From assembly GCA_958295945.1 (NCBI GenBank), contig OY282386.1, positions 4,712,001-4,776,000 of the forward strand: a DNA stretch of 64,000 nt. The letters are read 5' to 3'. The notes under the pieces were generated by a model. That model saw only the letters and a list, made by a program, of their open reading frames with translations. It had not been told where the DNA came from and ran no database searches. Position 1 is the first letter of the stretch. Each line of letters begins with the position of its first letter. The translations under genes and the position numbers were made by a program. Positions 1 through 8,389 of this stretch are shown piece after piece. This stretch comes from Candidatus Poribacteria bacterium (lineage in GTDB: Bacteria > Poribacteria > WGA-4E > WGA-3G).

Positions 1-690
1 ATCAAAAGGTTGTCCGACCTCCTCAGTATATTGAGAAAGTAGTTCCTGAACTTGTTTCAGTGTGAAATTAGACAATCTAAATTCGTCTTGAATATTAAAA
101 GGGGATATTGAACGGTCATAATTGAGTTGGGTTATGTTTTTGACCCCAACGATACCAACACTGTAAGGACACCGTTCTTTTCCAGAGAGATAGATTTGAC
201 GGAGGGTATGTAGAAATCCTCTGAGAGCATCAGGTGGTATAGCATCAAATTCGTCAATGATTATGACTAATCGTTGCATACCAATTATTCTACCCAGTTC
301 TTCAAAAAACTGTGACATAGAAACTGAGTCTGTTATCCTTGCACTTGTCAAGAAATGGTTGATTGAATCAGAAGGCTTCTCTCCACGTTTTTGAATTACA
401 GACTCTATTTTCTTACATATTTCTCTACAGAAAGAATTATAGAATACAGATTCGTCAACATCCACATACATTTCAAAATTTAGTTGTATCGGTATGTAAC
501 CATTTTCTTTCTCTTCAAGTCTGTCAAGGGCATTACGGAATAAGGTGGTTTTGCCTGTTTGACGCGGGGCAAAAAGGACAATGTACCGACCCATTTCCAA
601 ACGAGCAGCAAAATCCTCTACCTCTTTCGCGCGGGAAACAAAATAGTTGTCTTCAGGATAAATGGGTCCACGTGTTTCAAACCATCGCAT
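1..690 (-). CDS. AAA-like ATPase, 5' part (runs off the window edge)
   Basis: The first 230 codons of a paralogue of the next gene are open from an ATG at 688-690 to base 1; the 3' end lies outside. The translation begins MRWFETRGPIYPEDNYFVSR and carries the same Walker A (APRQTGKTTL, about residues 41-50) and Walker B (RLVIIIDEFD, about 140-149). The start is supported by GAGGAG 7-8 bases upstream and by the matching start in the neighbour. Compared with the complete copy, the first ~82 residues and everything after the Walker B are nearly identical, but about residues 83-139 differ strongly. The missing 3' part probably encodes the nuclease-like domain seen in the neighbour; that is inference. 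The two genes are in tandem on the same strand. Confidence 0.85.
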   Translation of the reverse strand, partial: MRWFETRGPIYPEDNYFVSRAKEVEDFAARLEMGRYIVLFAPRQTGKTTLFRNALDRLEEKENGYIPIQLNFEMYVDVDESVFYNSFCREICKKIESVIQKRGEKPSDSINHFLTSARITDSVSMSQFFEELGRIIGMQRLVIIIDEFDAIPPDALRGFLHTLRQIYLSGKERCPYSVGIVGVKNITQLNYDRSISPFNIQDEFRLSNFTLKQVQELLSQYTEEVGQPFD

Positions 691-700
691 ATCTATTCTC

Positions 701-716
701 CTCTAAGTTCTTAGAG
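701..716 (-). promoter_or_regulatory. Palindrome overlapping the ribosome binding site of the first AAA gene
   Basis: CTCTAAG-TT-CTTAGAG is a perfect 7-bp inverted repeat whose start-proximal arm runs into the GAGGAG Shine-Dalgarno sequence of the gene starting at 690. The same structure with a changed centre lies before the paralogue (2375-2390). It could be an operator or an RNA hairpin that masks the ribosome binding site; the sequence does not decide between them. Confidence 0.4.
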
Positions 717-768
717 AATTAGAGTTAATAATTGTATGGAAATCTATAATATATCTCTGTTTCAATCA

Positions 769-2364
769 CTACGTTACAGATGTTGGTATTTCCTGTATCA
801 CAGGAATAACATAACTCCGAATAGATAATCCATCTATATTTTCTGTTTCATCTCTTGGTTCAGGATTGTTCCGGTGATCAAACACCACATAATATCCCGC
901 CAATGCCTTCTCATATTTCACATAAGCAGCGAGTTGTGATTTCCCAGATTGATAGCGGTTGACTCCGCCCCATATTTTGGTTTCAACAATGTATTTTCGG
1001 TTATTGTGTAAAATCAGCAAGTCCATTCTTCCGCGTCCTGTTGGCACTTCAAGATACATCATGCCACCAATAATATGCACAAACTGGCTCAAATATGCAA
1101 AGAGAAGGTGTTGTCCTATATATTCTTGTGGGGTGTCTGGAACTTGTAAAATCTTGTAACCAGCACGTGCAATAAAATCGCGGAAGTTATCTAGGACAGC
1201 ATCCATCTGAATATCTCCATCCGCTGTGAGAAAATCATCAAATTCTAACGGTGTGTCTTGAGGCAGGTAATCCTGCTCAAGTCCGTTTACAACCGGTTTA
1301 AATGCTCTAATGATACGGTACTGATAAATTGGATTTACAATTTCACAACTTCCATCAACACCTTCAGAAATAACTCCATAAATGGCAAGTTCACTAATTA
1401 GGTCACTGTCCAAGTTAAATTCAACACCATCATCATAAGAAGCAATCTTCATTAGAAGTTTTTCAAATCTTCGATCTCTACGGATATTGGTTATTAGGTG
1501 ATCAATATTTGTATTTCTTTCGCGCAGGAGTTTGATGTGTGCATCTGAAAAGTGTTCCATTGTAATCGGTTCAGTTTTTGGGATATCCATTTCTTCAGTA
1601 AGCATTTGAGCAAAGCGATTGACAAGCACGGGTTGGCCTGCAGTCTGTTTGTGGATAGAAGAGATTACTTCAGAATCAAAAGGTTGTCCGACCTCCTCAG
1701 TATATTGAGAAAGTAGTTCCTGAACTTGTTTCAGTGAAAAATTAGACAATTTAAATTCGTCTTGAATATTGAAAGGGGATATTGAACGGTCATAATTGAG
1801 TTGGGTTATGTTTTTGACCCCAACGATACCTACACTGTAAGGACACCGATCTTTTCCAGAGAGATAGATTTGACGAAGTGTGTGTAGAAATCCTCGTAAA
1901 GCATCAGGTGGTATAGCATCAAATTCGTCAATTATTATAACAAGCCGTTGATCACTCAACAAGTGCCCCAGTCTTTCAAAGAATCTTCCCATTGTTGTAT
2001 GATCGGTAAACTTAGATGTATTCAAAAAATTAGTTAATTCTTCAGATAATTTATTTCCTCTATTTTCAAGAACACTCTTTATTCTCGCAGGAAGATCATC
2101 GTTAAAATATTTGTAAAAGGAAGATTCGCCAACATCCACATACATTTCAAAATTTAGTTGTATTGGGATGTAACCTTTCTCTTTTTTTTCAAGATTATCA
2201 AGGGCATTACGGAATAAGGTAGTTTTGCCTGTTTGACGCGGGGCAAAAAGGACAATGTACCGACCCATTTCCAAACGAGCTGCAAAATCCTCTACCTCTT
2301 TCGTGCGGGAAACAAAATAGTTATCCTCAGGATATATGGGACCACGTGTTTCAAACCAGCGCAT
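769..2364 (-). CDS. AAA-like ATPase with C-terminal PD-(D/E)XK nuclease-like domain
   Basis: This 531-residue protein has an N-terminal P-loop ATPase with Walker A APRQTGKTTL (41-50) and Walker B RLVIIIDEFD (140-149), followed by a helical region. Near the C-terminus, GRGRMDLLILHNN and KYIVETKIW match the D...ExK core of PD-(D/E)XK superfamily nucleases (D448, E461, K463). The layout fits the AAA-like (AAA_35/DUF1703-type) ATPase-nuclease proteins that are common as multicopy accessory genes in environmental bacteria; their role is not settled, and defence or mobile-element biology is often suspected. The start ATG has GAGGAG upstream. It is a tandem paralogue of the truncated gene at 1-690. 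There is no obvious link to the folate gene downstream. Confidence 0.85.
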   Translation of the reverse strand: MRWFETRGPIYPEDNYFVSRTKEVEDFAARLEMGRYIVLFAPRQTGKTTLFRNALDNLEKKEKGYIPIQLNFEMYVDVGESSFYKYFNDDLPARIKSVLENRGNKLSEELTNFLNTSKFTDHTTMGRFFERLGHLLSDQRLVIIIDEFDAIPPDALRGFLHTLRQIYLSGKDRCPYSVGIVGVKNITQLNYDRSISPFNIQDEFKLSNFSLKQVQELLSQYTEEVGQPFDSEVISSIHKQTAGQPVLVNRFAQMLTEEMDIPKTEPITMEHFSDAHIKLLRERNTNIDHLITNIRRDRRFEKLLMKIASYDDGVEFNLDSDLISELAIYGVISEGVDGSCEIVNPIYQYRIIRAFKPVVNGLEQDYLPQDTPLEFDDFLTADGDIQMDAVLDNFRDFIARAGYKILQVPDTPQEYIGQHLLFAYLSQFVHIIGGMMYLEVPTGRGRMDLLILHNNRKYIVETKIWGGVNRYQSGKSQLAAYVKYEKALAGYYVVFDHRNNPEPRDETENIDGLSIRSYVIPVIQEIPTSVT

Positions 2365-2374
2365 ATCTATTCTC

Positions 2375-2390
2375 CTCTAAATGCTTAGAG
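2375..2390 (-). promoter_or_regulatory. Palindrome overlapping the ribosome binding site of the second AAA gene
   Basis: CTCTAA-ATGC-TTAGAG, a 6-bp inverted repeat, sits in the same position relative to the start codon as the palindrome at 701-716. The arms are conserved while the centre differs (AAGTTCTT there against AAATGCTT here), which suggests that the pairing or dyad symmetry is maintained. Confidence 0.4.
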
Positions 2391-2422
2391 AATTATATCA
2401 GAAAATTGTATGAAAGTCTATG

Positions 2423-2932
2423 CTATGAATCTGAAATGAAATCATGTTCTTTGATTTTTTCTAGTGAATAGCCATCCTCAAGACGATCAAGCAGAAATTG
2501 GATAGTCTTGTTTAGTAGAGGATGTTTAAGGTCAGGAGCGATTTCCGCTAATGGAACAAGCACAAAACGTCGGTTATGCATCTCTGGATGTGGAATAGCA
2601 AGCTCGGGTGTTTGAAGACAGATATCCCCATAGATTAACACATCCATATCTATCTCTCTTGGTCCCCAACGTGCACGGTGTCGTCTACCAACAGCGGTTT
2701 CAATTTCCTTTAAGTTCTTTAGCAATGTATGTGGGGAAAGGTGCGTTTCTATTGCAACAACACCATTTAGAAACTTGTCCTGTTCTTCGTAACCAACAGG
2801 ATCTGTTTCATATAGAGAGGAGATCTCTTTTATTGTAATACCTTCGGTTTTTGATAAGCGATAAAGAGCTTTTTGAACAAAATCAATTCTATCACCGATA
2901 TTGCTCCCAAAGCCGATATATGTTGTATGCAC
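2423..2932 (-). CDS. folK: 2-amino-4-hydroxy-6-hydroxymethyldihydropteridine pyrophosphokinase (HPPK)
   Basis: FolK transfers pyrophosphate from ATP to 6-hydroxymethyl-7,8-dihydropterin in cytosolic folate synthesis. At 169 residues it has normal family length and the hallmark blocks: [11 protein letters not shown] at the N-terminus, [18 protein letters not shown], then [20 protein letters not shown] with the two Mg-binding aspartates, and the closing [21 protein letters not shown]. It lies 40 bases downstream of fabF on the same strand and may be the last gene of the fatty-acid transcript. No other folate gene is in the window. Confidence 0.96.
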   Translation of the reverse strand: MHTTYIGFGSNIGDRIDFVQKALYRLSKTEGITIKEISSLYETDPVGYEEQDKFLNGVVAIETHLSPHTLLKNLKEIETAVGRRHRARWGPREIDMDVLIYGDICLQTPELAIPHPEMHNRRFVLVPLAEIAPDLKHPLLNKTIQFLLDRLEDGYSLEKIKEHDFISDS

Positions 2933-2972
2933 AGGAATTAAGATGTAGTGGAAGGTTATGAAAATCTATGAA

Positions 2973-4211
2973 CTACTCGGAAAAATTACGGATAGCTAAA
3001 CATGTGTTATGTCCACCGAAACCGAATGCATTAGAGATCGCTACCTCAACCCTTGCATCACGACTCTCGTTTGGCACACAATCTAAATCACAGTCCTCAT
3101 CTGGTACTTGGTAATTGATCGTAGGAGGAATAAAACTCTTCTGCATTGCACCAATACATCCAATAAGTTCAACAGCACCTGCAGCACCGAGTAGATGTCC
3201 AACCATAGACTTCGTAGAACTAATAGGCACTTTGTATGCCCTCTCTCCGAAGAGTGATTTTATTGCGTTCGTTTCTGCTATATCCCCTTGTGGTGTGGAC
3301 GTGCCATGCACATTGATATAATCGACAACTTCCGTTGTAAGTTTGGCATCATTTAATGCAAATTCCATTGCTTTGGCAGCACCTTCACCATTTGTTGGAG
3401 GACTTACCATATCATGAGCATCTGAAGTCATACCGAAACCGACAATTTCAGCATAGATATGTGCACCACGTTCCTTTGCATGTGATAGTGACTCAAGGAT
3501 TAGTACACCAGCCCCTTCACCCATTACAAATCCATCTCGTTCTTTGTCAAATGGGCGTGAAGCTGTTGCGGGGTCATCGTTCCTTTCAGACATTGCACGC
3601 ATTGAACAGAACCCGGCAAAAGCTAAAGGTGTAATTGCGGATTCTGCCCCGCCAGTAAACATAACATCTGCATATCCATGTTGTATCAACCGCAATGATT
3701 CCCCGATGGAATGGTTTGAGGTCGCACAAGCGGTAACAGAAGCAGAATTAGGACCTCTGAGATCGAAATGGATAGACACCTGTCCTGATGCCATGTTTAT
3801 AATCATAAACGGCACAAGAAATGGACTGACCCGTTTCGGTCCTTTTTCAATTAGGATTTTAGCGTTATCCTCAAGTACACCTATCCCACCGACACCAGCC
3901 CCGATTTGGACCCCAGCACGGTATGGATCAACTTTCGTCATATCCAGTCCAGAGTCTTCATGTGCCATCATAGAAGCAGCAAGTGCATATTGGATGAAAA
4001 GCGGAAAACGCGATGCAGATTTCTTATCCAGATACTTTTCCGCCTGAAAATCCTTGACTTGTGCGGCGACCTGAGTACGATATTCACTTGCATCAAAACC
4101 GGTTAAAGGTCCGATACCGTTTTTACCGTTAGCAAGCGCATCCCAATATTCTTCTTTCGTGTTGCCAATCGCATTGACAACGCCAATTCCTGTTATAACT
4201 ACTCGCTCCAC
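2973..4211 (-). CDS. fabF: 3-oxoacyl-[acyl-carrier-protein] synthase II
   Basis: FabF condenses malonyl-ACP with acyl-ACP in the elongation cycle of type II fatty acid synthesis. The 412-residue thiolase-fold protein has the complete Cys-His-His triad: C162 in [12 protein letters not shown]302 in [12 protein letters not shown] and H339 in [13 protein letters not shown]. The length matches FabF orthologues. It follows acpP by 83 bases, the usual order acpP-fabF, and precedes folK. The start [16 protein letters not shown] matches the family N-terminus. Confidence 0.97.
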   Translation of the reverse strand: MERVVITGIGVVNAIGNTKEEYWDALANGKNGIGPLTGFDASEYRTQVAAQVKDFQAEKYLDKKSASRFPLFIQYALAASMMAHEDSGLDMTKVDPYRAGVQIGAGVGGIGVLEDNAKILIEKGPKRVSPFLVPFMIINMASGQVSIHFDLRGPNSASVTACATSNHSIGESLRLIQHGYADVMFTGGAESAITPLAFAGFCSMRAMSERNDDPATASRPFDKERDGFVMGEGAGVLILESLSHAKERGAHIYAEIVGFGMTSDAHDMVSPPTNGEGAAKAMEFALNDAKLTTEVVDYINVHGTSTPQGDIAETNAIKSLFGERAYKVPISSTKSMVGHLLGAAGAVELIGCIGAMQKSFIPPTINYQVPDEDCDLDCVPNESRDARVEVAISNAFGFGGHNTCLAIRNFSE

Positions 4212-4294
4212 GAGATCGATCCTTTTCGTAAGTTGGTTAGGAGGGCAGCAATTCTGGATTACTCACCCTCAATGTAGATTCCGTTATTATGAAA

Positions 4295-4528
4295 TTAGAC
4301 ATGCTCATCTAAGTAATCAAGAGCATCCTGAACAGTTTGGATTTTTTCTGCATCACTGTCCGGGATTTCAAGGTCGAATTCCTCTTCAAGTGCCATAACT
4401 AATTCAACGGTATCAAGCGAGTCTGCACCCAAGTCTTCCATAAAAGACGCATCTGGTGTGACATTATCTGCTGCAACACCAAGTTGGTTTGCAATAATTT
4501 CAATAAGGCGATCTTCATTTGTTGCCAT
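4295..4528 (-). CDS. acpP: Acyl carrier protein
   Basis: This small acidic protein carries the growing acyl chain on 4'-phosphopantetheine attached to S37 of the DSLD motif ([20 protein letters not shown]). I place the start at the ATG of MATNEDRL, giving 77 residues and aligning with the E. coli ACP N-terminus. An upstream in-frame ATG at 4552 would add MIGDVNTK, but the GGAGAT in that stretch is better read as the Shine-Dalgarno sequence of the later start. The gene sits between fabG and fabF. The 178-base gap to fabG could hold a separate promoter, as ACP is needed in excess; none was identified. Confidence 0.96.
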   Translation of the reverse strand: MATNEDRLIEIIANQLGVAADNVTPDASFMEDLGADSLDTVELVMALEEEFDLEIPDSDAEKIQTVQDALDYLDEHV

Positions 4529-4706
4529 TTTTGTATTTACATCTCCTATCATAAAAGTGGATTTCTCAACAACTAATATATTGTATTTCCACTAGATTTT
4601 CCTAAATTAGAGAATAATTGTAGGGCAATATTAAATTATTAACTTCCCTACAGAGAACTAAGCGTCGTAAGTAAATTACTATTTGACGTCAGACTAAAGT
4701 GTGATG

Positions 4707-5483
4707 TTACATCACCATTCCACCGTCAACCTGTATTGTTTGGCCAGTGATATAACGCGCTGCATCCGAAGCTAAGAAGCAAACAGTATCTGCAACATCC
4801 TCCGGTGTGCCAAAGTTTTGTAATGGTATGTGCTCTAAGAGTTTGTTCTGAAATTCTTCAGGTATTTTCGCTGTCATGTCAGTTGTGATAAATCCAGGAG
4901 CAATTGCGTTTACTGTGATTCCGCGTGTTCCTACCTCTTTTGCTGTTGTTTTTGTTAATCCGATAATCCCTGCTTTTGCTGCGGCATAACTTGCTTGACC
5001 TGGATTGCCCATCAATCCGATTACAGATGAGATATTGATTATACGTCCGTTTTTCTGCCGAATCATCGGCCGTAGTACTGCTCGGGTGCAATACATTGTT
5101 CCTGTGAGATTTGTCTGTAACACTGCATCCCAGTCTTCATCTTTCAAACGCATCAGCAACATGTCACGTGTAATACCTGCATTATTTACAAGGATATCAA
5201 CTTGCGAAAACTGTGTTATTGTCTCATCAATAAGCGTGTCAACGTCTTCCTTTCTTGATATGTCTGCAGCAACTGCCTGAACGGTGTATCCGCTATTTTT
5301 TAGAGTCGTTGCAGTTTGAGAAACACTCTCTGTTGATCGTGAACAGATAACGACATTTGCTCCTACTTCACATAATTTCTGTGCAATTGCAGCACCAATT
5401 CCACGGGATGCACCCGTTACAATAGCGGTTTTTCCACTGAGCATATCTGCTTGAAATACACCTTGGACTGTATTATTTTCCAT
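4707..5483 (-). CDS. fabG: 3-oxoacyl-[acyl-carrier-protein] reductase
   Basis: FabG is the NADPH-dependent short-chain dehydrogenase that reduces 3-oxoacyl-ACP. The 258-residue protein shows the cofactor motif TGASRGIG (23-30), the NNAG motif near 100-103 and the catalytic S153, Y166 and K170 (SSVIG...SYAAAK). The N-terminus is about ten residues longer than usual: a conventional start would be M14 (MLSGKTAIVTG). The first ATG directly abuts the fabD stop codon (TAA-ATG) with AAGGG just upstream, so translational coupling favours the longer form. Confidence 0.96.
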   Translation of the reverse strand: MENNTVQGVFQADMLSGKTAIVTGASRGIGAAIAQKLCEVGANVVICSRSTESVSQTATTLKNSGYTVQAVAADISRKEDVDTLIDETITQFSQVDILVNNAGITRDMLLMRLKDEDWDAVLQTNLTGTMYCTRAVLRPMIRQKNGRIINISSVIGLMGNPGQASYAAAKAGIIGLTKTTAKEVGTRGITVNAIAPGFITTDMTAKIPEEFQNKLLEHIPLQNFGTPEDVADTVCFLASDAARYITGQTIQVDGGMVM

Positions 5484-6422
5484 TTATGCACCCTTGCCAT
5501 ATTCATCTATCAAGAGTTTAAGTGTTTTAACGTCTTCAACATTCATTACTGAACAATCTGGTAGTGTTCGCTTTACTAAACCCGATAAAACCGTTCCCGG
5601 TCCAACTTCAATAAAGTTTGAGATTCCCTGTTTTTCAATAGAGTTCTGCGTTTTTTCCCACTGAACAGGTTCAATTATTTGCTGCAATAGTAGTCTTTTG
5701 ATGTCATCAGCATCTGTTACATTCTCCCCTGTTACGTTCATCACAATTTCTGTTTGTAGAGGTTTAAACGTCACCGATTCAATAACAGACTTGAATTTTT
5801 CTTGTGCAGATACCATCAGTGGTGAATGAAATGCACCACTCACTTGTAAAGGACGACATCTTCTTGCTCCAATTTCGTCTGATGCGAGAGCGACTACATT
5901 GTTGACAGCATCAGTTTCACCAGAAATCACTAATTGTCCAGGGCAGTTGAAGTTGGCAATCTCTACTACGCCATCAACCTGATTGATTATGTTTTGGAGT
6001 TGCTCAGTCGGCATACCAAGTATAGCAGCCATTGTACCGTTATATTTTCCTCCAGCTTCTGCCATATATTTGGCACGAGCACTGACTAATCTTAATGTAT
6101 CCGTAAATTCAAGGACACCAGCGGCTATAAGTGCGGAATACTCCCCTAAACTATGTCCTGCAACAACTTTAGGCACAATCCCATTTTGTGTCAATATCCT
6201 TAAAGTTGCCACACTACAAGTTAAAATTGCGAGTTGAGTGTTTTCAGTCTGTTTTAATTCTGTTTCCGGTCCTTCAAAACAGAGCTTGCTTATTGTCCTA
6301 CCAATAATCTCATCTGCTTCATCAAAAACTTCAGATGCAACTGGATAGGTCTTTGCTAATTCTGCACCCATCCCAACCTTTTGAGAGCCCTGTCCCGGAA
6401 AAATAAATGCAAGATGTGTCAT
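5484..6422 (-). CDS. fabD: Malonyl-CoA:ACP transacylase
   Basis: FabD loads malonate from CoA onto ACP. The 312-residue protein begins with the family FPGQGSQKVGMG loop and has the active-site serine S91 in GHSLGEYSAL and H199 in GAFHSPLM. Length and motif order are typical. Its stop codon touches the fabG start with no spacer, so the two are almost certainly co-transcribed and translationally coupled. It lies 75 bases downstream of fabH. Confidence 0.97.
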   Translation of the reverse strand: MTHLAFIFPGQGSQKVGMGAELAKTYPVASEVFDEADEIIGRTISKLCFEGPETELKQTENTQLAILTCSVATLRILTQNGIVPKVVAGHSLGEYSALIAAGVLEFTDTLRLVSARAKYMAEAGGKYNGTMAAILGMPTEQLQNIINQVDGVVEIANFNCPGQLVISGETDAVNNVVALASDEIGARRCRPLQVSGAFHSPLMVSAQEKFKSVIESVTFKPLQTEIVMNVTGENVTDADDIKRLLLQQIIEPVQWEKTQNSIEKQGISNFIEVGPGTVLSGLVKRTLPDCSVMNVEDVKTLKLLIDEYGKGA

Positions 6423-6497
6423 TATGAATTCAGAGTTGTATTTTTAATTAAAGAGTGATTGTTGGATGTAAGTATTCCCGATTCGACACATCAATAA

Positions 6498-7487
6498 TTA
6501 CAAACGCAGGAGTGTACTCCCCCAAGTCAGTCCTGCCCCGAAAGTAACAAGTAATATTAGATCATCAGGTTTTGCTCTACCTTCACGAATAGCCTCATCC
6601 AGTGCGATGATAACGGTTGCAGCTGAGGTATTACCATATTTATCAACGTTTACATAAACCTTTTCTCTTGGCACACCAAGTCTATGACCCACTGCTTCAA
6701 TGATACGTAAGTTTGCTTGATGTGGAATTAACAGATCGATTTCATCAACACTGACATTTGCCTTTTTTAGAGCTCTTTCAGCGGCTTCTGGCATCAACCT
6801 TACCCCTAATTTGAAAACTTCTCTCCCATTCATCTTTATTTTGTTTAGATTGTTATCAATCGCATCTGTTGTTACAGGCATTCTTGATCCGCCAGCTGGG
6901 ATGCCAAGCAGGTCTATGTCAGCGTAATCTCCATCAGATCCGATATAGGAAGCGATAATTCCATTTTCTTCATCAGTGGCTTGCACAACAGCTGCTCCTG
7001 CGCCATCACCAAACAAGACGCACGTGTTACGATCATTCCAATCTACAATGTTATTAAAGACTTCTGCACCAACAACGAGAATGGTATCATACTGTCCAGA
7101 AACAATCAATCCGTTTGCTAAATCAAGTCCATACAAGAAGCCCGCACATGCAGCGGATATATCCATTGCGGAGGCATTTTTGGCACCAATCCCTTTTTGA
7201 ACATAACAAGCGGTTGAAGGGAAAAAAGTATCAGGTGTCACTGTAGCAACAAGGATCATCTGTATGTCAAGAGGATCAACTTGTGCTCTCTTTATTGCTA
7301 AGCGCGCAGCATGCACACTTAGGTCTGAAGTAGCGATGTCATCCTCTGCAATTCTTCGTTCAACAATACCAGTACGTTGTCGAATCCATTCATCACTGGT
7401 ATCCACCATTTTTTCAAGATCAGAATTTGATAATACGGTTTCAGGTAGATAAGAACCCGTCCCTGTGATTTTTGCATTTCGCTTCAT
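6498..7487 (-). CDS. fabH: 3-oxoacyl-[acyl-carrier-protein] synthase III
   Basis: FabH starts fatty acid synthesis by condensing an acyl-CoA with malonyl-ACP. The 329-residue sequence carries the triad C114 (ISAACAGFLYG), H256 (LIPHQANLRI) and N286 (YGNTSAAT). In most bacteria plsX lies directly upstream between rpmF and fabH; here only 93 non-coding bases separate fabH from rpmF, so plsX is missing from this cluster. The acyl primer (acetyl or branched) cannot be read from the sequence. Confidence 0.97.
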   Translation of the reverse strand: MKRNAKITGTGSYLPETVLSNSDLEKMVDTSDEWIRQRTGIVERRIAEDDIATSDLSVHAARLAIKRAQVDPLDIQMILVATVTPDTFFPSTACYVQKGIGAKNASAMDISAACAGFLYGLDLANGLIVSGQYDTILVVGAEVFNNIVDWNDRNTCVLFGDGAGAAVVQATDEENGIIASYIGSDGDYADIDLLGIPAGGSRMPVTTDAIDNNLNKIKMNGREVFKLGVRLMPEAAERALKKANVSVDEIDLLIPHQANLRIIEAVGHRLGVPREKVYVNVDKYGNTSAATVIIALDEAIREGRAKPDDLILLVTFGAGLTWGSTLLRL

Positions 7488-7580
7488 TCTAAAGAACCCT
7501 TTTCAGCCGATTCATAGGAAAATATAATGTTAACACTATATCGGTGTAAAACGGCATGAGTTGAGACATATTCGTCTTAG

Positions 7581-7769
7581 CTACCCTGTTTCTTCTGTTG
7601 ACCTAAGAATTGATCTGCCTTTATAGTGACCACAATGGGTGCATACTCGGTGTGAAACCATCATTTCTCCGCAGTATAAGCAGTCAGTTATCACTTGACT
7701 TGAGAGTGCATGATGACTCCGTCTCATTCTTTTTTTTGCTTTTGATGTTTTGCGCTTTGGATGTGCCAT
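7581..7769 (-). CDS. rpmF: 50S ribosomal protein L32
   Basis: This 62-residue basic protein begins MAHPKRKTSKAKKRMRRSHH, the L32 signature, and has a zinc-ribbon pair CLYCG...CTHCG. L32 binds 23S rRNA in the large subunit. It is 27 bases downstream of the DUF177 gene, the widespread yceD-rpmF arrangement, and leads into the fab genes. Retention of all four cysteines points to the zinc-containing form. Confidence 0.96.
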   Translation of the reverse strand: MAHPKRKTSKAKKRMRRSHHALSSQVITDCLYCGEMMVSHRVCTHCGHYKGRSILRSTEETG

Positions 7770-7796
7770 TTCCGTTTAATTCTCCTTATGTTTCTA

Positions 7797-8372
7797 TCAC
7801 TTAGATTTACTATCCAATTTTGCTGCTTCTAACAATTGTGAGAGTTCTGCAAAAGGCGAAGTAGAATCAGATGCTTCAACTTCATATACATCTTCTTTAT
7901 CACAGGTGCATTTTTCCTCATTCAGATTCACACCACATTGAAAACATAGACCTTCACACTCTTGTGAACAGAGCGGCCAGATAGGTATCTGTAATATTAA
8001 TGCCTTTCGTGTATCATCAGAGATGTCCAGTGTTTCACCATCATAATAATGTTCACCATCTTCAATATAATCAGAATCAATTTGATCAGAACTATTATCT
8101 GGTGTGAATTGAACTTCGAAAGCTGCTTCAATGTCAGTTATGAACAATTCAAGGCATTTACCACATTGCATCTCAATATCAGTAAATACCTCTGTCTTTA
8201 CATAAACATCATCCTCTCCGTGGCGCAACAACGCAACATTACCACGGACAGAACTAGTAAATTGCACCTCTTCTAATTCCAAATCAAAATGTGAGATAGG
8301 GATATCCACTTTATGTGTATTGAAAACCCCATCTTGTATATTTCTTACGTCAAAAATCAACGCGTCTTTCAT
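7797..8372 (-). CDS. DUF177 (YceD-type) protein
   Basis: The 191-residue acidic protein has the DUF177 layout: an N-terminal beta-rich half with CGKCLELFITDIEAAFEVQF, a central acidic stretch, then LILQIPIWPLCSQECEGLCF with clustered cysteines (about residues 130-160). YceD homologues are genetically linked to 23S rRNA accumulation in bacteria and plants and nearly always precede rpmF, as here. The biochemical activity is unknown. It follows hom by 17 bases, so hom and the ribosomal/fatty acid genes may share a transcript. Confidence 0.9.
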   Translation of the reverse strand: MKDALIFDVRNIQDGVFNTHKVDIPISHFDLELEEVQFTSSVRGNVALLRHGEDDVYVKTEVFTDIEMQCGKCLELFITDIEAAFEVQFTPDNSSDQIDSDYIEDGEHYYDGETLDISDDTRKALILQIPIWPLCSQECEGLCFQCGVNLNEEKCTCDKEDVYEVEASDSTSPFAELSQLLEAAKLDSKSK

Positions 8373-8389
8373 TGTTTTGACAATCGCAT

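Noticed and set aside
363-722. Plus-strand open frame of 119 codons
   Set aside because: It is antisense to the truncated AAA ATPase gene, which has clear motifs and a paralogue.
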